Origin: Pleurotus ostreatus/Saccharomyces cerevisiae fusant
Lineage: Eukaryota > Opisthokonta
Direction of reading: 5' to 3'
Assembly: GCA_024196135.1 (NCBI GenBank)
Contig: JAMQCK010001219.1
Coordinates: 1-10,677, forward strand
Length of the DNA: 10,677 nt
In this document: in pieces, positions 8,851 to 10,677 of the stretch
Numbering within the stretch: position 1 is the stretch's first letter
Layout of the letters: every line of letters starts with the position of its first letter
Translations under genes and position numbers: made by a program
Notes under the pieces: model-generated
The model's input: the letters and a program-made list of their open reading frames with translations, nothing else
Told to the model about the DNA's origin: nothing
Databases searched by the model: none

Positions 8851-10328
8851 TCACGCCGCCTCCTCCATCACATCGCGCACAACCTTCCCGTTCTCCTCCA
8901 CCCTCGGCCGCCAGAGCTTGCCGTCCTTGAAGACGACCGGCCCCTTGGGCACCTTGTCCCCGATCGCCGATCGCGCCGGCTCGTCGAGAACGGGGTCGTC
9001 CTTGAAGGTGAATTCGAGGTTGCCGCCGTAGGCCTGGGGAGGTTGTTAGTTGCGTTCAGCAGTGAGGATGGGGCGTATGCATCTGGGAAAAGGGAACATG
9101 GAAGAGTATATGCATTTGGAAAGAAGGTGCAGAGGGACAGTCCCGGCAGCAGTAGGAGATCGTACACGGCCCGAAGGGGAATTAATGGCCGAGGGGACAC
9201 GTAAGGACGTGGTCATCCGGCGTAAGGGGGACAATGTCAGCGGCAGAGGAGAGCGGGTGAGTTCGGGAGAGAAGCGTAGGCGTAGCAACGAGTGAAAGGC
9301 AGTGGGCGAGAGGGAAGTACGCGTAGGGAGGGCAGAGAACCAGCGAAGAGCCTTCCATGCCTCCGAAGGCGACGCTGGGATGTAGTATTCACATACCTTC
9401 GGCAGATTGTCCGCGTCGATGAGCTCGCGCAATGTAGGTCCGGGATCTCTCCCCAGTACATGTACTTTCAACCTCGTCCCCTCATCAAACCACGCCTAAG
9501 ATGCGGCGTTAGCCAATGCGCACGGCGCGCCAGCCCCCTACCGCACCTTGATCCACCCCCATATTGTCGGGAAGAACGACGGCGAGTTCACGACAATCGT
9601 CGAATGCATACATTCCGGGTAATGCGCCGTCGCCAATCCAGATGCCTCCTGCAAGTGATGCCGGAGTGACCACATCGAGGAAAAGGAGACATCGGCGAGG
9701 TCAATGATGCTGGTGACGGCGCAGATGTCCGCGTTGTTGTCTCGAGGGAGGGAGTTGCAGAGGGGAAGGGCGAATTGGCGCATGAATTCCCAGAGCGCGA
9801 CGATGCGCTGATAGCGGCGCTCTGGCGGGACCGCATTCAGCTCCTTTTGGGTCGCCTGGAGGGATGCAAGGTGGAAGACATATACGGGGTGACCAGTCTA
9901 GAACAGTTAGAATCGAGTGTGGTGAATGGAATAGGGGACAAACGCACCTTGTCTCTCCTCCCTGTCCATCGAGGATAGAAGTGCTTAGCAGCCTCAAACT
10001 CCTCGGGGTCGAAGGTGGCGTATAAGCGGTCGACATCGTTCTCCTTCCGCCACTCCTCAGTAGCCGCAAACTGCTTCTGAGCAGCCTTGGGGTCAAACTT
10101 CCTCGCCCGAAGGAATCGCAAGAGCGTCGAATCATCATGCGATGGCTCCTCGCCGGGCGTATATAGCTTCGCTGACTCAAGGTCCGCCTTGAATTTCGCA
10201 AACGCGGCCTGCTGTGACTCGTTGAGATGGCCGAGGCGGCCCGCGAGGATCTGGTGGTGCTCGAGCCTGCTCTGGCCGGGGACATCGTGCGATTCTGCGG
10301 ACGAGCGCCTAGAGGAGAACCAGGACAT
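8851..10328 (-). CDS. Sec14-like CRAL-TRIO phosphatidylinositol-transfer family protein
   Basis: Four minus-strand exons, 10328-9948, 9897-9547, 9495-9397 and 9033-8851, with introns of 50, 51 and 363 nt, all between codons, encode 337 residues, typical of Sec14 relatives. The CRAL-TRIO N-terminal helices are at about 34-95 (LNESQQAAFAKFKADL, then STLLRFLRARKFDP). The lipid-binding domain follows: GHPVYVFHL, SIIDLADVSFSSMW, HYPECMHSTIVVNSP, FFPTIWGWIKAWFDEGT, IDADNLPKAYGGNLEF. The C-terminus is charged and ends KVVRDVMEEAA. These proteins exchange phosphatidylinositol and other lipids between membranes and support phosphoinositide signalling and Golgi traffic. The ATG at 10328 is the only Met in exon 1 of this frame that does not run into the opposite gene; an ATG at 10478 would. 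It starts 65 bp from the divergent IND1. Whether it is the essential Sec14 orthologue or a paralogue cannot be told here. Confidence 0.92.
9034..9396 (-). other. Unusually long (363 nt) intron in the Sec14-like gene
   Basis: Donor GTATGT at 9396-9391 follows LPK, and acceptor CCCAG ends at 9034 before AYGGNLEF. LPK-AYGG is a contiguous block in Sec14 proteins, so no exon is expected inside. The other 21 introns of the window are 46-61 nt. In sense orientation the intron is pyrimidine-rich. A likely branch site, CTAAC, sits about 13 nt before the acceptor. It contains an imperfect direct repeat of about 19 nt starting TATGCAT on the plus strand (9076-9094 and 9109-9127). Confidence 0.85.
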
Positions 10329-10393
10329 GACCGCTCGGGAAGGGGGCGTGATGATGACGTCACGCGACGCCCCTTTCCCCTTCCCCGATCGCC
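10329..10393. promoter_or_regulatory. 65-bp divergent promoter with CRE-type TGACGTCA
   Basis: The whole space between the Sec14-like start (10328, minus) and the IND1 start (10394, plus). TGACGTCA at 10355-10362 is a perfect palindrome of the kind bound by ATF/CREB bZIP factors, 26 bp from one ATG and 31 bp from the other. It is flanked by inverted GC-rich heptamers, GGGGCGT (10343-10349) and ACGCCCC (10367-10373). No TATA element is present. An in-frame TGA at 10355 shows that IND1 cannot start further upstream in this frame without splicing. Binding and bidirectional activity are inferred. Confidence 0.6.
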
Positions 10394-10677
10394 ATGTTCC
10401 GCGCATCCGCCCGTCTCGCGCACGAAAACCCGTTGGGCATCCCCCGCGCGCGGACGCTCCCGAAGGATGTGCCTTCAATGCCTCGTCGCGGAGGAGGAAT
10501 CGAGCGCAGGCCTATTGCGCACGTCCGCAGGGTGATCGCGGTCGCCAGTGGTAAAGGCGGCGTCGGCAAGTCTACCATCGCCGCCAACCTTGCAGCCACA
10601 CTCGCTTCCCATCTCCAACTGCGCGTCGGTCTCCTCGATCTCGACGTTTTTGGACCATCTGTACCCACTCTACTCGG
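10394..10677 (+). CDS. IND1: Mitochondrial P-loop Fe-S assembly protein, Ind1/NUBPL family (5' part)
   Basis: Mrp/NBP35-type P-loop NTPase that, in fungi and animals, delivers 4Fe-4S clusters during assembly of respiratory complex I in the mitochondrial matrix. The frame is open from ATG 10394 to the window edge (94 full codons); the remaining ATPase domain and the cluster-binding CxxC motif lie outside. Residues 1-35 are rich in Arg, Ala and Ser with almost no acidic residues early on, as in a mitochondrial presequence. NPLGIPR (12-18) and MPRRGG (29-34) match the segment before the domain in Ind1 proteins. [15 protein letters not shown] (47-61) contains the deviant Walker A motif with its signature lysine. 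[15 protein letters not shown] (80-94) is the next conserved block. A cytosolic Nbp35/Cfd1 identity is less likely given the presequence and lack of N-terminal cysteines. No intron in the visible part. Confidence 0.88.
   Translation, partial: MFRASARLAHENPLGIPRARTLPKDVPSMPRRGGGIERRPIAHVRRVIAVASGKGGVGKSTIAANLAATLASHLQLRVGLLDLDVFGPSVPTLL

Noticed and set aside
8619..9204. Plus-strand open frames across the end of the Sec14-like gene
   Set aside because: They lie opposite real exon 4 and its intron, with Pro/Arg/Ser-biased composition typical of antisense frames in GC-rich DNA.
10329..10478. Extension of the Sec14-like protein to an ATG at 10478
   Set aside because: It would overlap the IND1 coding region on the other strand, and the added residues are low-complexity with no family match.
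1..10677. tRNA or rRNA genes, transposon ends, CRISPR arrays, viral sequence
   Set aside because: Looked for on both strands by eye; no cloverleaf with conserved boxes, terminal repeats, spaced repeat array or viral motif was found.

Overview
The window is fungal nuclear DNA, most likely from a basidiomycete of the Agaricomycetes type. The evidence is GC-rich coding sequence, genes split by many 46-61 nt GT-AG introns, tightly packed genes on both strands, and two lineage-typical families (long F-box-like proteins and a BTB/POZ protein ending in an LPSFFGL-type tail). I reconstructed six protein genes by splicing. All 22 introns have GT-AG ends, and all four complete models close in frame. 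No RNA gene, transposon, CRISPR array or viral sequence was seen.

Layout: (1) 1-885, minus strand: electron transfer flavoprotein beta subunit, five exons, lacking only its C-terminal end at the window edge. (2) 886-1508: intergenic, holding the divergent upstream regions of genes 1 and 3. (3) 1509-4179 and 4530-7231, plus strand: two tandem paralogues of 785 and 778 residues. Each has an N-terminal F-box-like segment, a second F-box-like segment mid-protein, a low-complexity linker, and a leucine-rich C-terminal part. Six intron positions are shared; a seventh occurs only in the downstream copy. (4) 7471-8569, plus strand: a 328-residue BTB/POZ protein. (5) 8851-10328, minus strand: a 337-residue Sec14-like CRAL-TRIO lipid-transfer protein, including one 363-nt intron. 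(6) 10394-10677, plus strand: the start of a mitochondrial P-loop NTPase of the Ind1/NUBPL family, running off the window.

Two themes emerge. The ends of the window carry conserved mitochondrial electron-transport genes (ETF beta; Ind1, a complex I Fe-S assembly factor). The middle carries three same-strand genes that may be ubiquitin-ligase substrate adaptors: F-box proteins partner with Skp1/cullin-1, and BTB proteins often with cullin-3. This adaptor reading is inference from family, and both families are large in basidiomycetes. The most distinctive features are the duplicated two-F-box architecture and the 65-bp divergent interval between the Sec14-like gene and IND1, which has a perfect TGACGTCA element near its centre.
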